A stretch of DNA of 64,000 nucleotides from Micromonospora sp. CCTCC AA 2012012 (GTDB lineage: Bacteria > Actinomycetota > Actinomycetes > Mycobacteriales > Micromonosporaceae): the NCBI RefSeq assembly GCF_040499845.1, contig NZ_CP159342.1:5332001-5396000 (forward strand), read 5' to 3'. This document shows, one piece after another, positions 17,426 to 26,242 of the stretch. The notes below the pieces were generated by a model. The model made no database searches. It worked only from the letters and a program-made list of their open reading frames with translations, and had not been told where the DNA came from. The position numbers and the translations under genes are program-made. Each line of letters begins with the position of its first letter. Within the stretch, counting starts at the first letter, position 1.

Positions 17426-18685
17426 ATGAGCACGGAAACCGCAGCCGCGGCGGCCCCGGTCGCCACGCCGCCGCCGGCCGGCTGGGAGGAGGCCCGCTCC
17501 CGGGTGTACGCGGTCGGCCTCGCCGCCGCGCTGCCCGCGGTCAACCGGGGCCTCGCCGACGCCGACGGGCACACCCTCGCCGAGCCGTTGACCACCCGGA
17601 GCGACCTGCCGGCCTTCCCGACCTCCAGCGTCGACGGCTGGGCGGTGCGCGGCAACGGCCCGTGGCGGGTGGTGGGGCGGGTGCTCGCCGGTAACACTCC
17701 GGCTCCCTTGGCGGCTGACGGCATCACCGTCGAGATCGCGACCGGGGCGATGGTCCCCGAGGGGGCCGACGCCATCCTGCGGATCGAGGACTCGACCCGC
17801 ACCGCGGAGGGCCTGGTCGCGGGCACGCCCCGACCGGCACCCGAGTGGCGGATGCCGGGCGAGGAGGCGTACGCCGGTGAGGAGCTGGTCCCGGCCGGCA
17901 CCCCGGTCGACCCGGCGCTGATCGGGCTGGCCGCCTCCTGCGGCCTGGACTCCCTGCGGGTCCGTCGGCAGCCGCGCGCGGCGTTGCTGGTCTTCGGCGA
18001 CGAGCTGCTCACCTCCGGTCCGCCCGCCGCCGGCCGGGTGCGGGACGCGCTGGGCCCGGCGGTGCCGGCCTGGCTGCGCCGCTACGGCTGCGCGGTGCGC
18101 CCGGCTGACGTGGTGGGCCCGGTGGCGGACACCCTGCCCGCCCACGTGGCCGCCCTGCGGGGTGCCCTGGCCACCGCCGACCTGGTCTGCACCACCGGCG
18201 GCACGATGCACGGCCCGGTCGACCACCTGCACCCGACGCTGGAGGCGTTGGGTGCCGACTACGTGGTCAACACGGTCGCGGTGCGCCCCGGTTTCCCGAT
18301 GCTGCTGGCCCGGCTGGCCGGTGCCGACGGGCGGGTCCGGTTCGTCGCCGGCCTGCCCGGCAACCCGCAGTCGGCGATCGTCGCGCTGGTGTCGCTGGTC
18401 GCTCCGCTGCTGGCCGGACTCCAGGGCCGGCCGATGCCGGTGCTGCCGCAGGCGACCCTCGCCGAGCCGGTTCCCGGCCGGGGCGACTACACCCATCTCG
18501 CGCTGGTCCGGCTGGACCGGGCGGCCGGCACCGCCCATCCGGTGCGGCACGTCGGGTCGGCGATGCTGCGCGGGCTGGCCGGGGCGGACGGCTTCGCGGT
18601 GATCCGGCCCGGCACCAGCGGGGAGGTCGGCGCGCGGGTGCCGGTCGTGCCGCTGCCGCTGCTGCCCGGGGAGCGGTCGTGGTGA
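17426..18685 (+). CDS. moeA: Molybdopterin molybdenumtransferase MoeA
   Basis: Inserts molybdate into adenylylated molybdopterin. The 419 residues have the MoeA N-terminal region (DLPAFPTSSVDGWAVR), the ATGAMVPEGADAILRIE block, the central MoCF-like domain (TTGGTMHGPVDHLHPTLEAL) and the C-terminal domain. The FVAGLPGNPQSA motif is intact. ATG 17426 is used. The end overlaps moaE by a few bases, so the two are coupled. Confidence 0.95.
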   Translation: MSTETAAAAAPVATPPPAGWEEARSRVYAVGLAAALPAVNRGLADADGHTLAEPLTTRSDLPAFPTSSVDGWAVRGNGPWRVVGRVLAGNTPAPLAADGITVEIATGAMVPEGADAILRIEDSTRTAEGLVAGTPRPAPEWRMPGEEAYAGEELVPAGTPVDPALIGLAASCGLDSLRVRRQPRAALLVFGDELLTSGPPAAGRVRDALGPAVPAWLRRYGCAVRPADVVGPVADTLPAHVAALRGALATADLVCTTGGTMHGPVDHLHPTLEALGADYVVNTVAVRPGFPMLLARLAGADGRVRFVAGLPGNPQSAIVALVSLVAPLLAGLQGRPMPVLPQATLAEPVPGRGDYTHLALVRLDRAAGTAHPVRHVGSAMLRGLAGADGFAVIRPGTSGEVGARVPVVPLPLLPGERSW

Positions 18686-19113
18686 GCCCCGCCGGCACGG
18701 TCGCGTACGGCACGGTCACCGAGCAGCCGCTGGACCTGGCCGCGCACGAGGCGGCGGTCGCCGATCGTCGGGCCGGCGCGGTGGTCTCCTTCCAGGGCGT
18801 GGTCCGCGACCACGACCACGGGCGCGGGGTGATCAGCCTGGAGTACGAGGGCCACCCCACCGCCGAGGCCGTGCTCCGCGAGGTCGCCGCCGAGGTCGCC
18901 GCCGACCCGGAGGTCTACGCGGTGGCGGTGTCGCACCGGATCGGCCCGCTGGAGATCGGCGACGCGGCCCTGGTCGCGGCGGTCGCCACCGCCCACCGGG
19001 CCGCCGCGTTCGCGGCCTGCGCCCGGCTGGTCGACGAGGTCAAGGCGCGGCTGCCGATCTGGAAGCGGCAGGTGTTCACCGACGGCACCGAGGAGTGGGT
19101 GAACTGCCCCTGA
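18679..19113 (+). CDS. moaE: Molybdopterin synthase catalytic subunit MoaE
   Basis: Large subunit of MPT synthase, transferring sulfur from thiocarboxylated MoaD to cyclic pyranopterin monophosphate. The 144 residues include VVSFQGVVRDHDHG, LEYEGHPTA, SHRIGPLEIGD and the active-site segment LPIWKRQVFTDG. The start is GTG 18679 (GTG 18682 is also possible), overlapping the moeA stop. Its partner moaD is 13 kb away in a second cluster. Confidence 0.95.
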   Translation: MVSPAGTVAYGTVTEQPLDLAAHEAAVADRRAGAVVSFQGVVRDHDHGRGVISLEYEGHPTAEAVLREVAAEVAADPEVYAVAVSHRIGPLEIGDAALVAAVATAHRAAAFAACARLVDEVKARLPIWKRQVFTDGTEEWVNCP

Positions 19114-19146
19114 CCGCTCGACCCGGCTGCCGTCCCGTGGGAACGG

Positions 19147-20589
19147 TCAGCGGCGGCCGGTGAGCTGGCCGGCCCGGGCCAGCCGGTCGGTGTAGAACGC
19201 CGGTTCCGCGCCGGGGCGCCACGGCAGCGCCGCGACCAGCACGATCAGGGCGATCGCCAGGGAGTTCTCCATCAGCGCGCCGAACAGCCCGTCCTGGTAG
19301 TGGGACACCTCGGGCAGCTGGTGCTCGTACGGCCAGATGGGCGAGATCAGGAAGAGCAGGTAGAGCCCGAGCGCGGCGGCACCGTGCCGCAGGCCGGTGA
19401 GCGTCGGGTACCAGATCGGTGGGCGCAGGGCGTTGACTCCGGGCACCCCACCGGCGGCGGCCGAGCTGACCCGGGGCAGCAGCCCGCGGCTCGCCTCGCG
19501 GCGGCGTACCGCGGCGTCGGCCAGCACGATGATCGCCGGGATGACCCACACCAGGTGGTGCGACCAGGAGATCGGGCTGATCACGTTGGCGGTGAGGCCG
19601 ACCAGGGTGAACGCGGTCAGCTCGTCGCCGTCGGCCCGCGCGGTCGCCGCCCGGGACAGGCCCAGCGCGAGGACCAGCACGGCGAAGGCGAGCCAGAGCA
19701 GCTTGGGCGTCTCGATCGAGTCGTACAGGCGGGCCAGCAGGCCGGCGAGGGACTGGTTGGGGGTCATGTCGGCGGCCCCGACCCGCTCGGTCTGCCACAG
19801 CACGCTGGTGAAGTACGTCCGCGACTCCTCGCCGACCAGCGCGAACGAGCCGAGTGTGACGCCGATCGTGGTGCCGATCGCGGTCATCGCGGCCCGCCAC
19901 TGGCGAGTGATCATGAGATAGACGACGAAGAGCGCCGGAGTCAGCTTGACGGCGGTGGCCAGCCCGATCCCGGCACCCGCCCAGACCCCGCTGTAGAGGA
20001 ACCGGGTCGCCGCCGAGGTGGCCGTGTCGTGGTGGGTGCCCCGCTTCGCCCGCCAGCGCAGGCCCACCAGGTCTGCCATGATCAACGCGAAGAGCAGCAG
20101 GTTGACCTGGCCGTAGCCGAGGGTCTCCCGGGACGGCTCGATGGCCACCGCCATCGGCACCGCGATCGCCACGGTGAAGCGCAGCGACCAGCCCAGCCGG
20201 TCCACCACCGGGCGCAGCAGCGCGGTCAGGACGACCGCCAGCGCGGTGATGCTGGCCAGCGCGTTCAGCCAGCCGGCCGCCTCGACCGGCAGCCAGGACA
20301 TCGGCAGCATGACCACGGCCGCGAAGGGCGGGTAGGTGAAACCCAGGGTCGTCGAGGGCGCGATGAAGTCATAGAGCTCGTTGCCGCTCGCCCACCACAC
20401 CACCGCACCGTGATAGATCTTCATGTCGAAGAAGTTGTACGGCCGCCCGAATGCCCCGATGGCGAGCCATGCGGCATAGGCGACGGCGGCCACGATGCCG
20501 GTCCGTACGACTGTCCTGCGATCGATCCCACGCGTCACGCGATGGACTGGGGCGAGGCGGCTCATCCGTCTTGCGACGGTCGCCGGCAT
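19147..20589 (-). CDS. GT-C (GT87/DUF2029) mannosyltransferase-like membrane protein
   Basis: A 480-residue polytopic protein with about ten transmembrane segments. The early loop NFFDMKIYHGAVVWWASGNELYD matches the DxD/D-x-x-Y catalytic loop of polyprenyl-phosphomannose-dependent alpha-mannosyltransferases, as does FTYPPFAAVVMLPMSW. Downstream segments YGQVNLLLFALIMADL and ISPISWSHHLVWVIPA are family hallmarks. Mycobacterial relatives (PimE type) extend phosphatidylinositol mannosides. ATG 20589 is chosen with GGGGGTGG upstream; an in-frame extension to 20703 is Arg-rich and unconvincing. Confidence 0.82.
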   Translation of the reverse strand: MPATVARRMSRLAPVHRVTRGIDRRTVVRTGIVAAVAYAAWLAIGAFGRPYNFFDMKIYHGAVVWWASGNELYDFIAPSTTLGFTYPPFAAVVMLPMSWLPVEAAGWLNALASITALAVVLTALLRPVVDRLGWSLRFTVAIAVPMAVAIEPSRETLGYGQVNLLLFALIMADLVGLRWRAKRGTHHDTATSAATRFLYSGVWAGAGIGLATAVKLTPALFVVYLMITRQWRAAMTAIGTTIGVTLGSFALVGEESRTYFTSVLWQTERVGAADMTPNQSLAGLLARLYDSIETPKLLWLAFAVLVLALGLSRAATARADGDELTAFTLVGLTANVISPISWSHHLVWVIPAIIVLADAAVRRREASRGLLPRVSSAAAGGVPGVNALRPPIWYPTLTGLRHGAAALGLYLLFLISPIWPYEHQLPEVSHYQDGLFGALMENSLAIALIVLVAALPWRPGAEPAFYTDRLARAGQLTGRR

Positions 20590-20792
20590 GACGTGGCCAC
20601 CCCCGTACCAAGGTCGTACTACCCGTCCAGGTCCAGCACGGAGCCTAGAACGGCGCCTCACGTTGATGCCTCCCGCGTTATGCGACCGTGTCCGATCCCA
20701 CACATGTTTGCGACGTTTCCACCGCGTTAACGGGTGTCTGGTGGTTCAGGTAATTCGCGGCCTTGCGGGGGTGGCGGCCGGATAGCTGCAGG

Positions 20793-21338
20793 TCAGCCGG
20801 GGAGTCGTCGGGCGGTGGCCGCCGAGCGTACGGCGATCTTCGCCTCTCGGCGGGCGGTCCGGACCGCCCGCTGCATCGAGCGTCGCGAGTGGCCGATCCG
20901 ATGGCCGGTACGCCAGCGCAGCCCCGGCTTGCCCTCGGTGTCGGCGGCGGCGAGCAGCAGGCCGCCCACGAGCCCGAGGTTCTTGAGGAAGTGGATCTGG
21001 TTGTTGTTGCGCGACGCCGCGTCCTCGGAGTTCCAGAAGGGATGACCGGCGGCGGTGGTCGGCACCAGTGTCCCGGCGAGGACCAGGGCGGCCGGGCGGG
21101 TGAACTTCCCGGTGGCGAGCATCAGCCCACCGACGAGCTGGGTGGCCGCGTTGATCCGGACGAGGCTCTCGGTGTCGGTCGGGATGCGGGGGGAGAGGTT
21201 CTGGAGCAGCGGGGTCACCCGATCGGTGACCGGCTTCGCGGCGGGGACGAGCCGTCCGGCGTTCTGCAGATTGCGGGCGCCGCTGACCACGAAGATGCCG
21301 CTCAACAGGACACGGGCGAGGGAGCGCACGGGTTTCAT
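20793..21338 (-). CDS. DoxX-family membrane protein
   Basis: A 181-residue protein starting MKPVRSLARVLLSGIFVVSGARNL, the DoxX signature first helix. Later come helices at about 62-90 (INAATQLVGGLMLATGKFTRPAALVLAG) and 118-130, and FWNSED and HFLKNLGLVGGLLL motifs. The last 45 residues are Arg/Ala-rich and cytosolic. DoxX proteins are small quinone-linked or uncharacterised membrane proteins; no substrate can be named. It faces the GNAT gene divergently. Confidence 0.88.
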   Translation of the reverse strand: MKPVRSLARVLLSGIFVVSGARNLQNAGRLVPAAKPVTDRVTPLLQNLSPRIPTDTESLVRINAATQLVGGLMLATGKFTRPAALVLAGTLVPTTAAGHPFWNSEDAASRNNNQIHFLKNLGLVGGLLLAAADTEGKPGLRWRTGHRIGHSRRSMQRAVRTARREAKIAVRSAATARRLPG

Positions 21339-21485
21339 GGATCAGTCATACCCCGCCGCGGACGCGGCTACCCCCGCAACACTCGAAAGGGATCGGCCGA
21401 CATGGACGTCCGTCGGCGATGGTCGCCACGCCGAATTCCAGCGACCGTCGCGGATGGACCGGGTACGCGCGGTAACGTCGCGCGG

Positions 21486-22031
21486 GTGACGACGCTGCGG
21501 CTCCGCCCCGAGGACCCGGCCGACGAGGGACCGGTCGCCCGGGTGCTGGCCGCCGCCTTCGCCCGACCCGACGTGGCCACCCCGCCCGAGGTGGGGCTGG
21601 TGGAGGAGTTGCGGCACAGCGACGCCTGGGTTCCCGAGCTGGCCATGGTCGCCGAGTCCGGCGGCGAGGTGGTCGGCTACGCGCTGCTGACCCGGGTCCG
21701 GGTCCGCTCCGACGGCGGCTCGGCACCGGCACTCGCGCTCGGCCCGGTGGCGGTGGCCCCGCACCGGCAGCGGATCGGGCACGGCACCGCGGTGGTGCAG
21801 GCCGCCCTGGACGCCGCCACGGAGCTGGACGAGCGGCTGGTGGTGGTGCTGGGCGATCCCGCCTTCTATCGGCGGTTCGGCTTCGGCCGTGCCGACCGGA
21901 TGGGGCTGACCAGCCCCTGGTCAGGGCTGGGCGACCCGTGGCAGGCGCTGGAGCTGCCGCCGTCGGTCAGCGGTGCGGGACCGGTGCCGCGCGGCGAGGT
22001 GGTCTTCCCGCCACCGTGGTCGAAGGTGTGA
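21486..22031 (+). CDS. GNAT-family N-acetyltransferase
   Basis: A 181-residue acetyltransferase of the YhbS type. The acetyl-CoA-binding core is LALGPVAVAPHRQRIGHGTAVV (V-x-x-x-x-Q/R-x-x-G-x-G/A at about 87-100), followed by the YRRFGFGRADRMGL segment typical of YhbS-like members. Start GTG 21486. Long same-frame sequence upstream is unrelated. The substrate is unknown. Confidence 0.88.
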   Translation: MTTLRLRPEDPADEGPVARVLAAAFARPDVATPPEVGLVEELRHSDAWVPELAMVAESGGEVVGYALLTRVRVRSDGGSAPALALGPVAVAPHRQRIGHGTAVVQAALDAATELDERLVVVLGDPAFYRRFGFGRADRMGLTSPWSGLGDPWQALELPPSVSGAGPVPRGEVVFPPPWSKV

Positions 22032-22062
22032 GCCGGCCCGGTTTCCGGGGCCGAGGTGCCGG

Positions 22063-23310
22063 TCAGGCCGGCTGGGTGCGCAGGTAGCGGCCGAAGTGCG
22101 GCACGGTGAACGCGACCGTGCCCCGCTCGCCGGAATAGATCAATCCCTTCTTGATCAACGCGTCCCGGGCCGGGGAGAGGCTGGCCGGCTTGCGTCCGAG
22201 GGAACGGGCGATCTCCGCCGTCGGGACCGCCGCGTCCATGTCGTCGCGGCCGGCGCTCTCCTCCCCCTCCACCAGCGAGAGCGTCGCCATCGCCCGCATG
22301 TACTCGCGCTCCGCCGGGGTGGCCCGCTCGAACCGGGAGCCGAAGAAGCCGACCGCCAGCTCCGCCTCGGCCTCGGGCGCGGCGACCCGGACGTCGGCGG
22401 CGGTGATCGGGGAGCGCGGCGCGTGGTCCCAGGTGGCCTTCCCGTACGCCTGCACGAAGTAGGGGTAGCCGCCGGACTTCTCGTAGAGCAGGTCGAGGGC
22501 CTTCTGTTCGTACTCGACCTCCTCCCGGTCGGCCGGCGCGCAGAGGGCCTGGTCGGCGGCGATCCGGTCCAGCCGGTCGATCCGCTGGTAGCGGAAGAGC
22601 CGTTCGGAGTACGACTTGGCGGCGCTGAGCACGGCCGGCAGGTGCGGCAGCCCCGCACCGACCACGATCAGCGGCGCGCCGAGCTGGGACAGCTCGTGGC
22701 AGGCGGCGCAGAGCGCCGAGACGTCCTCCGCACCGACGTCCTGCATCTCGTCGATGAAGACGGCGATCCCGGTGCCCACGTCGGCGGCCACCGCCGCCGC
22801 GTCGCTGAGCAGCTCGACCAGGTCGATCTCGATGTCCCCGGAGTCGGCCCGGCCGATGGTGGCCGGCACGTCGATGCCGGGTTGCCAGCGGTCGCGCAGC
22901 TTCGGGGCGGCCCCGGCCCGCCCGGTCGGCGCGGGCCGCTGCCCGAACGCCTTGAGCACGCCGAGGAACGCGTCGATCCGGTCCGGGGCGCGGTGTCGGG
23001 GAGCCAACTCCCGGACCGCCATGTGCAGCGCGGCGGCGATCGGGCGACGCAGTGACTGGTCGGGACGCGCCTCGATCTTGCCGGTGCCCCAGAGGTGGTT
23101 GATGGCCTGCGAGCGGAGGGTGTTGAGCAGTACGGTCTTGCCGACCCCGCGTAGGCCGGTGAGCATCAGGCTGCGTTCGGGGCGACCCCGGGCGATCCGC
23201 TCCAGCACCACGTCGAAGACGTCGAGTTCCCGCCCCCGCCCGGCGAGTTCGGGCGGGCGCTGGCCGGCGCCCGGAGCGTACGGGTTGCGGACCGGATCCA
23301 CGTATCGCAC
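22063..23310 (-). CDS. AAA-family ATPase (Cdc6/STAND-like) with winged-helix end
   Basis: A 415-residue ATPase. It shows Walker A GLRGVGKT (about 53-60), Walker B AVFIDEMQD (about 172-180), a sensor-1-type LIVVGAGLP, and the GGYPYFVQAYG motif seen in archaeal-type ATPases and Orc1/Cdc6-like bacterial ATPases. The C-terminus (TAEIARSLGRKPASLSPARDALIKKGLI) looks like a winged helix that could bind DNA. The start is GTG 23310 with no clear ribosome-binding site, so a leaderless message is possible. A palindrome lies immediately upstream. Role unknown; a regulator or effector ATPase is inference. Confidence 0.85.
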   Translation of the reverse strand: MRYVDPVRNPYAPGAGQRPPELAGRGRELDVFDVVLERIARGRPERSLMLTGLRGVGKTVLLNTLRSQAINHLWGTGKIEARPDQSLRRPIAAALHMAVRELAPRHRAPDRIDAFLGVLKAFGQRPAPTGRAGAAPKLRDRWQPGIDVPATIGRADSGDIEIDLVELLSDAAAVAADVGTGIAVFIDEMQDVGAEDVSALCAACHELSQLGAPLIVVGAGLPHLPAVLSAAKSYSERLFRYQRIDRLDRIAADQALCAPADREEVEYEQKALDLLYEKSGGYPYFVQAYGKATWDHAPRSPITAADVRVAAPEAEAELAVGFFGSRFERATPAEREYMRAMATLSLVEGEESAGRDDMDAAVPTAEIARSLGRKPASLSPARDALIKKGLIYSGERGTVAFTVPHFGRYLRTQPA

Positions 23311-23322
23311 CGTATCGGGCCG

Positions 23323-23340
23323 TCTAGCCGGAGGGCTAGA
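23323..23340. promoter_or_regulatory. Operator-like palindrome before the AAA ATPase gene
   Basis: TCTAGCC-GGAG-GGCTAGA is a perfect 7-bp inverted repeat 13 bases upstream of the GTG start. CTAG is rare in high-GC actinomycete DNA yet occurs four times between 23323 and 23423. Autoregulation by the encoded winged-helix protein is a possible explanation. Confidence 0.45.
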
Positions 23341-23383
23341 GATGGATAGATGCGGCTACCGGCGTGTCGGGGCTGTCGAGATG

Positions 23384-23425
23384 AAACTAGGGCTGTCTAG
23401 CGTCCACGCTAGACAGCCCTAGTTT
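23384..23425 (-). terminator. Perfect 19-bp hairpin after the first LppU-like gene
   Basis: Arms 23384-23402 (aaactagggctgtctagcg) and 23407-23425 pair perfectly around the loop TCCA. It begins 14 bases beyond the stop of the minus-strand gene at 23439-24311 and ends in A/T pairs giving a short U-run on either strand. Terminator is the simplest call; its CTAG content links it to the palindrome at 23323. Confidence 0.75.
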
Positions 23426-23438
23426 TGGCTACGCCGGC

Positions 23439-24311
23439 TTACCTGCGCTTCTTCAGGCAGAGCACGAAGTCCAGCGAGTCCAGCGGGTTGTCGCTGACGT
23501 AGTTGGCCGTCGCCGTCGGCGCCGCCTTCTTGCACCGGTCACCGTCGGTGGTACCCGGAATCCGCAGCAGCACCTGGTACGTCCCCGGACCGCACTTCAC
23601 CTTGCGCAGCGACGCGTCGGCGTCCGTACCGTCGTTGACCACGCAGTCGCCCTTGGCGAGGTCCTCCTCGGGGTCCTCGGTCGGGCTGGGCTCGGCGGTC
23701 GTGGGAGCCGCGGTCGGCTCGTCGGTCGGCACCACCGGGGCGCTCGTCGACGGCGTCGCGACCTTGTCCTTCTCCTGGCCCGCCTTCCACACCCCCCAGC
23801 CCGCCAACCCAAGGCAGGGGCAGAGCACGAGCAGCACCACCAGCGTGATGATCAGGGCGATCCGGCCGCCGCGCTTCGGCTTGGCCGGGGCGACCGGATA
23901 GCCCGGCGCGGCCGGAGCACCCCACGGCGCGGCATTCGGATCCCCGGCCGGCGGGAACGGTGCGGGAGCCGGACCGGCCGGCGGGAACGGCCCCGGGGGC
24001 GGGGGATAGCCGCCACCGGAGACGGGCGCCCCACCCGGCGGCGGGTAGCCGCCACCCGAGGGCGGATAGCCACCACCCGGCGGCGGGTAGCCGCTCCCCG
24101 GCGGCGGCGGGACCGCCCCACCGGGCGGGGGGTAGCTCCCCGCCGGGGGTGGCGGGTAGCCGGCGGTGGGCTGCTGGCCGGGGAAGGGAGTGGTCGGCGG
24201 CTCGGGGGGCGGCCCCCACTGCGGCAGCGTCGGGTCGACCGGCGGCGGACCGGCCGGGCGCTGGTACGGGTCGTCGGGGGGACCGGAGTCGTAAGGACCG
24301 TAGGTTGACAT
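23439..24311 (-). CDS. LppU/SCO3897-like protein: Pro/Gly-rich head, one TM, Cys domain
   Basis: A 290-residue protein with a disordered head of repeated GGYPPPG-type units (about 1-145), one transmembrane helix (IALIITLVVLLVLCPCLGLAGWG, about 152-174), a Ser/Thr/Pro-rich spacer and an extracellular domain with four conserved cysteines (GDC, VKCGPGTYQVL, DRCKK, DFVLCLKKR), probably two disulfides. It resembles mycobacterial LppU and SCO3897. A close paralogue lies just upstream on the same strand. Envelope role inferred from topology only. Confidence 0.8.
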   Translation of the reverse strand: MSTYGPYDSGPPDDPYQRPAGPPPVDPTLPQWGPPPEPPTTPFPGQQPTAGYPPPPAGSYPPPGGAVPPPPGSGYPPPGGGYPPSGGGYPPPGGAPVSGGGYPPPPGPFPPAGPAPAPFPPAGDPNAAPWGAPAAPGYPVAPAKPKRGGRIALIITLVVLLVLCPCLGLAGWGVWKAGQEKDKVATPSTSAPVVPTDEPTAAPTTAEPSPTEDPEEDLAKGDCVVNDGTDADASLRKVKCGPGTYQVLLRIPGTTDGDRCKKAAPTATANYVSDNPLDSLDFVLCLKKRR

Positions 24312-24336
24312 GCAGTTCCCAGGGGTGAGGGGCGGA

Positions 24337-25125
24337 TCAGCGCTGCTTGAGGCAGAGCACGAAATCGAGGGTGTCCAACTCGCTGTCGAAGAAGTACCAG
24401 TTGGTGTAGCCGGTGACCTTGGCGCACTTCGCCTGGGCGTCCTTCTCACCGCTGGTGGCGCCGTCGAAACGCCGCAGCACCTGATAGGTCTTCGCCCCGC
24501 ACGCGCTGATCAGCAGCTTCGGCTTGCCGCCGGCCGGACCCTCGTTGCGGACGCACTGCCCGACCTTGACGAAGCGCGGGTCGGCCGACGACTGCGGGGC
24601 GGGCGCGCTCGACGCCGGGGCGGCCGGCTCGGTCGCCGCCGCCGTCGGTTCCCCGAACACCGAGGGCAGCCCGGTCGGCGTCGTCCCCGCCGGCGGCGGG
24701 TCGTCCCGGCCGAGGAACGCCACGGCGGCCCCGCCGCCCAGGACCAGCACCGCCAGCGCGGCGAGCACCGCGATCAGCGGACCCCGCCCCCGCTTCGGCG
24801 GCGGCGTCGGCTCGGCGTACGGAGCCGCAGCCGGCCGGGCGTACGGGTCGGCCGGGTAGCCGGACTGTGGGCCGGTGGGGTAGCCGGACTGCGGGTCGGT
24901 CGGGTACGGCTGGTAGGGCGGGTACGCCGGGGCGGCGGCCGGCTGGCGGTCCGGTGGACCGGCGTCCCAGCCGTTGCCGGCGGCCGGCTCGTCCCAGCCC
25001 CCCGTCGACCGCTGGTACGGCGGCTCGTAGCGCGGGTCGGGTGCCGGGCGGCCGTACGAGTCGTCGGGCCGTCCGCCACCCCACGGCTCTCCAGAGCCGC
25101 CGGCCGGTGGTCCGAAGTTCGTCAT
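24337..25125 (-). CDS. LppU/SCO3897-like protein, paralogue of the next gene
   Basis: A 262-residue protein with the same architecture: disordered head with SGYPTGPQ-type repeats (about 1-110), one transmembrane helix (LIAVLAALAVLVLGGGAAVAFL), Ala/Pro/Ser spacer, and a four-cysteine domain (VGQC, SACGAKTYQVLRRFDG, AKCAK, LDFVLCLKQR). The last block is nearly identical to that of the downstream paralogue. The 25-base gap between them implies one transcript and a tandem duplication. Divergent from the EamA gene. Confidence 0.8.
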   Translation of the reverse strand: MTNFGPPAGGSGEPWGGGRPDDSYGRPAPDPRYEPPYQRSTGGWDEPAAGNGWDAGPPDRQPAAAPAYPPYQPYPTDPQSGYPTGPQSGYPADPYARPAAAPYAEPTPPPKRGRGPLIAVLAALAVLVLGGGAAVAFLGRDDPPPAGTTPTGLPSVFGEPTAAATEPAAPASSAPAPQSSADPRFVKVGQCVRNEGPAGGKPKLLISACGAKTYQVLRRFDGATSGEKDAQAKCAKVTGYTNWYFFDSELDTLDFVLCLKQR

Positions 25126-25211
25126 CAACGCCCTCCCGGGTGCGCCAGTGTTGAGAGGCCGGCCACCAAGAGGCGACGCCGACGCCGAGGCCACCGTAGC
25201 GTGGTCCACCG

Positions 25212-26231
25212 ATGAGCTCACGCCCCGCAAGTGCGACGCCGACCGGTCCCGGTTCCCTCGGAGCCGCGCCGGGGCAGGTCGCCACCCCCACCCGACCGGC
25301 CCTGATCTGGACCGGCCTGATCCTCGTCTACGTTCTCTGGGGTTCCACCTACCTGGCCATCCGGATCGCCGTCGAGTCGCTGCCGTCGCTCGCCTCGGCC
25401 GCCCTCCGCTTCGCCGCCGCCGCGCTCGTGCTGGCGGTCGTGCTGCTGCTCCGCCGGGGACCGGGTGCGCTCCGGGTCGACCGGCGCCAACTCGGCTCCG
25501 CCGCGCTGGTCGGGGTGCTGCTGCTCGCCGGCGGCAACGGCCTGGTCGTGCTCGCCGAATCCGGGCCGCCCGGCGTCGCGCTCCCCTCCGGGATCGCCGC
25601 CCTGCTGGTGGCGACCGTCCCGCTGCTGGTGGTGCTGCTGCGTACGCTCACCGGCGACCGCCCCCGACTCTGGACCTTCGCCGGGGTGACCCTCGGCTTC
25701 CTCGGCCTGGTGCTGCTCGTGCTCCCCACCGGTGGCTCCGGCGCGGTGCCGCTGGCCGGGGCGCTGACCGTGGTGGTGGGTGCCGCCTGCTGGTCGGTCG
25801 GCTCGTTCCTCTCCAACCGGATCCGGATGCCCGCCGACCCCTTCGTCGCCACCGTCTACGAGATGGTCGCCGGTGCCGCCGCGCTGGCCGTGCTCGCCCT
25901 GCTCCGCGGCGAGCTGCGCGACTTCTCCCCGGCCGAGGTGACCGGCCGGTCGTGGGGGGCGCTGGCGTACCTCATGGTGGCCGGCTCGCTGGTCGCCTTC
26001 ACCGCGTACGTCTGGCTGCTGCACCACGCGCCGATCTCCCTGGTCTCCACCTACGCGTACGTCAATCCGGCGGTCGCGGTGGCGCTCGGCGCGCTCGTCG
26101 CGGCGGAGCCGGTCACCGCGCAGGTGCTGCTGGGCGGCGCGGTGATCGTGGCCGGGGTGGCGCTGGTGGTGAGCACCGAGCGGCCCCGCCGGCCGGTCGA
26201 CGGGGCGGAACCGGCGGCGAACCGCCGGTAA
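25212..26231 (+). CDS. EamA-family (DMT superfamily) transporter
   Basis: A 339-residue integral membrane protein with ten predicted helices arranged as two EamA repeats (about 30-155 and 170-310). The first-helix signature VLWGSTYLAIRIAVESLPSL and the C-terminal PISLVSTYAYVNPAVAVALG are typical of RhaT/YdcZ-like drug/metabolite exporters. Start ATG 25212. The prepilin peptidase gene starts 11 bases downstream, so they are likely co-transcribed. Substrate unknown. Confidence 0.9.
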   Translation: MSSRPASATPTGPGSLGAAPGQVATPTRPALIWTGLILVYVLWGSTYLAIRIAVESLPSLASAALRFAAAALVLAVVLLLRRGPGALRVDRRQLGSAALVGVLLLAGGNGLVVLAESGPPGVALPSGIAALLVATVPLLVVLLRTLTGDRPRLWTFAGVTLGFLGLVLLVLPTGGSGAVPLAGALTVVVGAACWSVGSFLSNRIRMPADPFVATVYEMVAGAAALAVLALLRGELRDFSPAEVTGRSWGALAYLMVAGSLVAFTAYVWLLHHAPISLVSTYAYVNPAVAVALGALVAAEPVTAQVLLGGAVIVAGVALVVSTERPRRPVDGAEPAANRR

Positions 26232-26242
26232 CATCCCGGCTC

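Noticed and set aside
19110..19150. Possible terminator between moaE and the mannosyltransferase-like gene
   Set aside because: Only a 7-bp stem with a loop of about 27 bases, far weaker than the other convergent hairpins.
22031..22073. AGCCGGCC/GGCCGGCT inverted repeat at the GNAT/ATPase junction
   Set aside because: Eight bases with a 27-base loop in GC-rich DNA is not convincing as a terminator.
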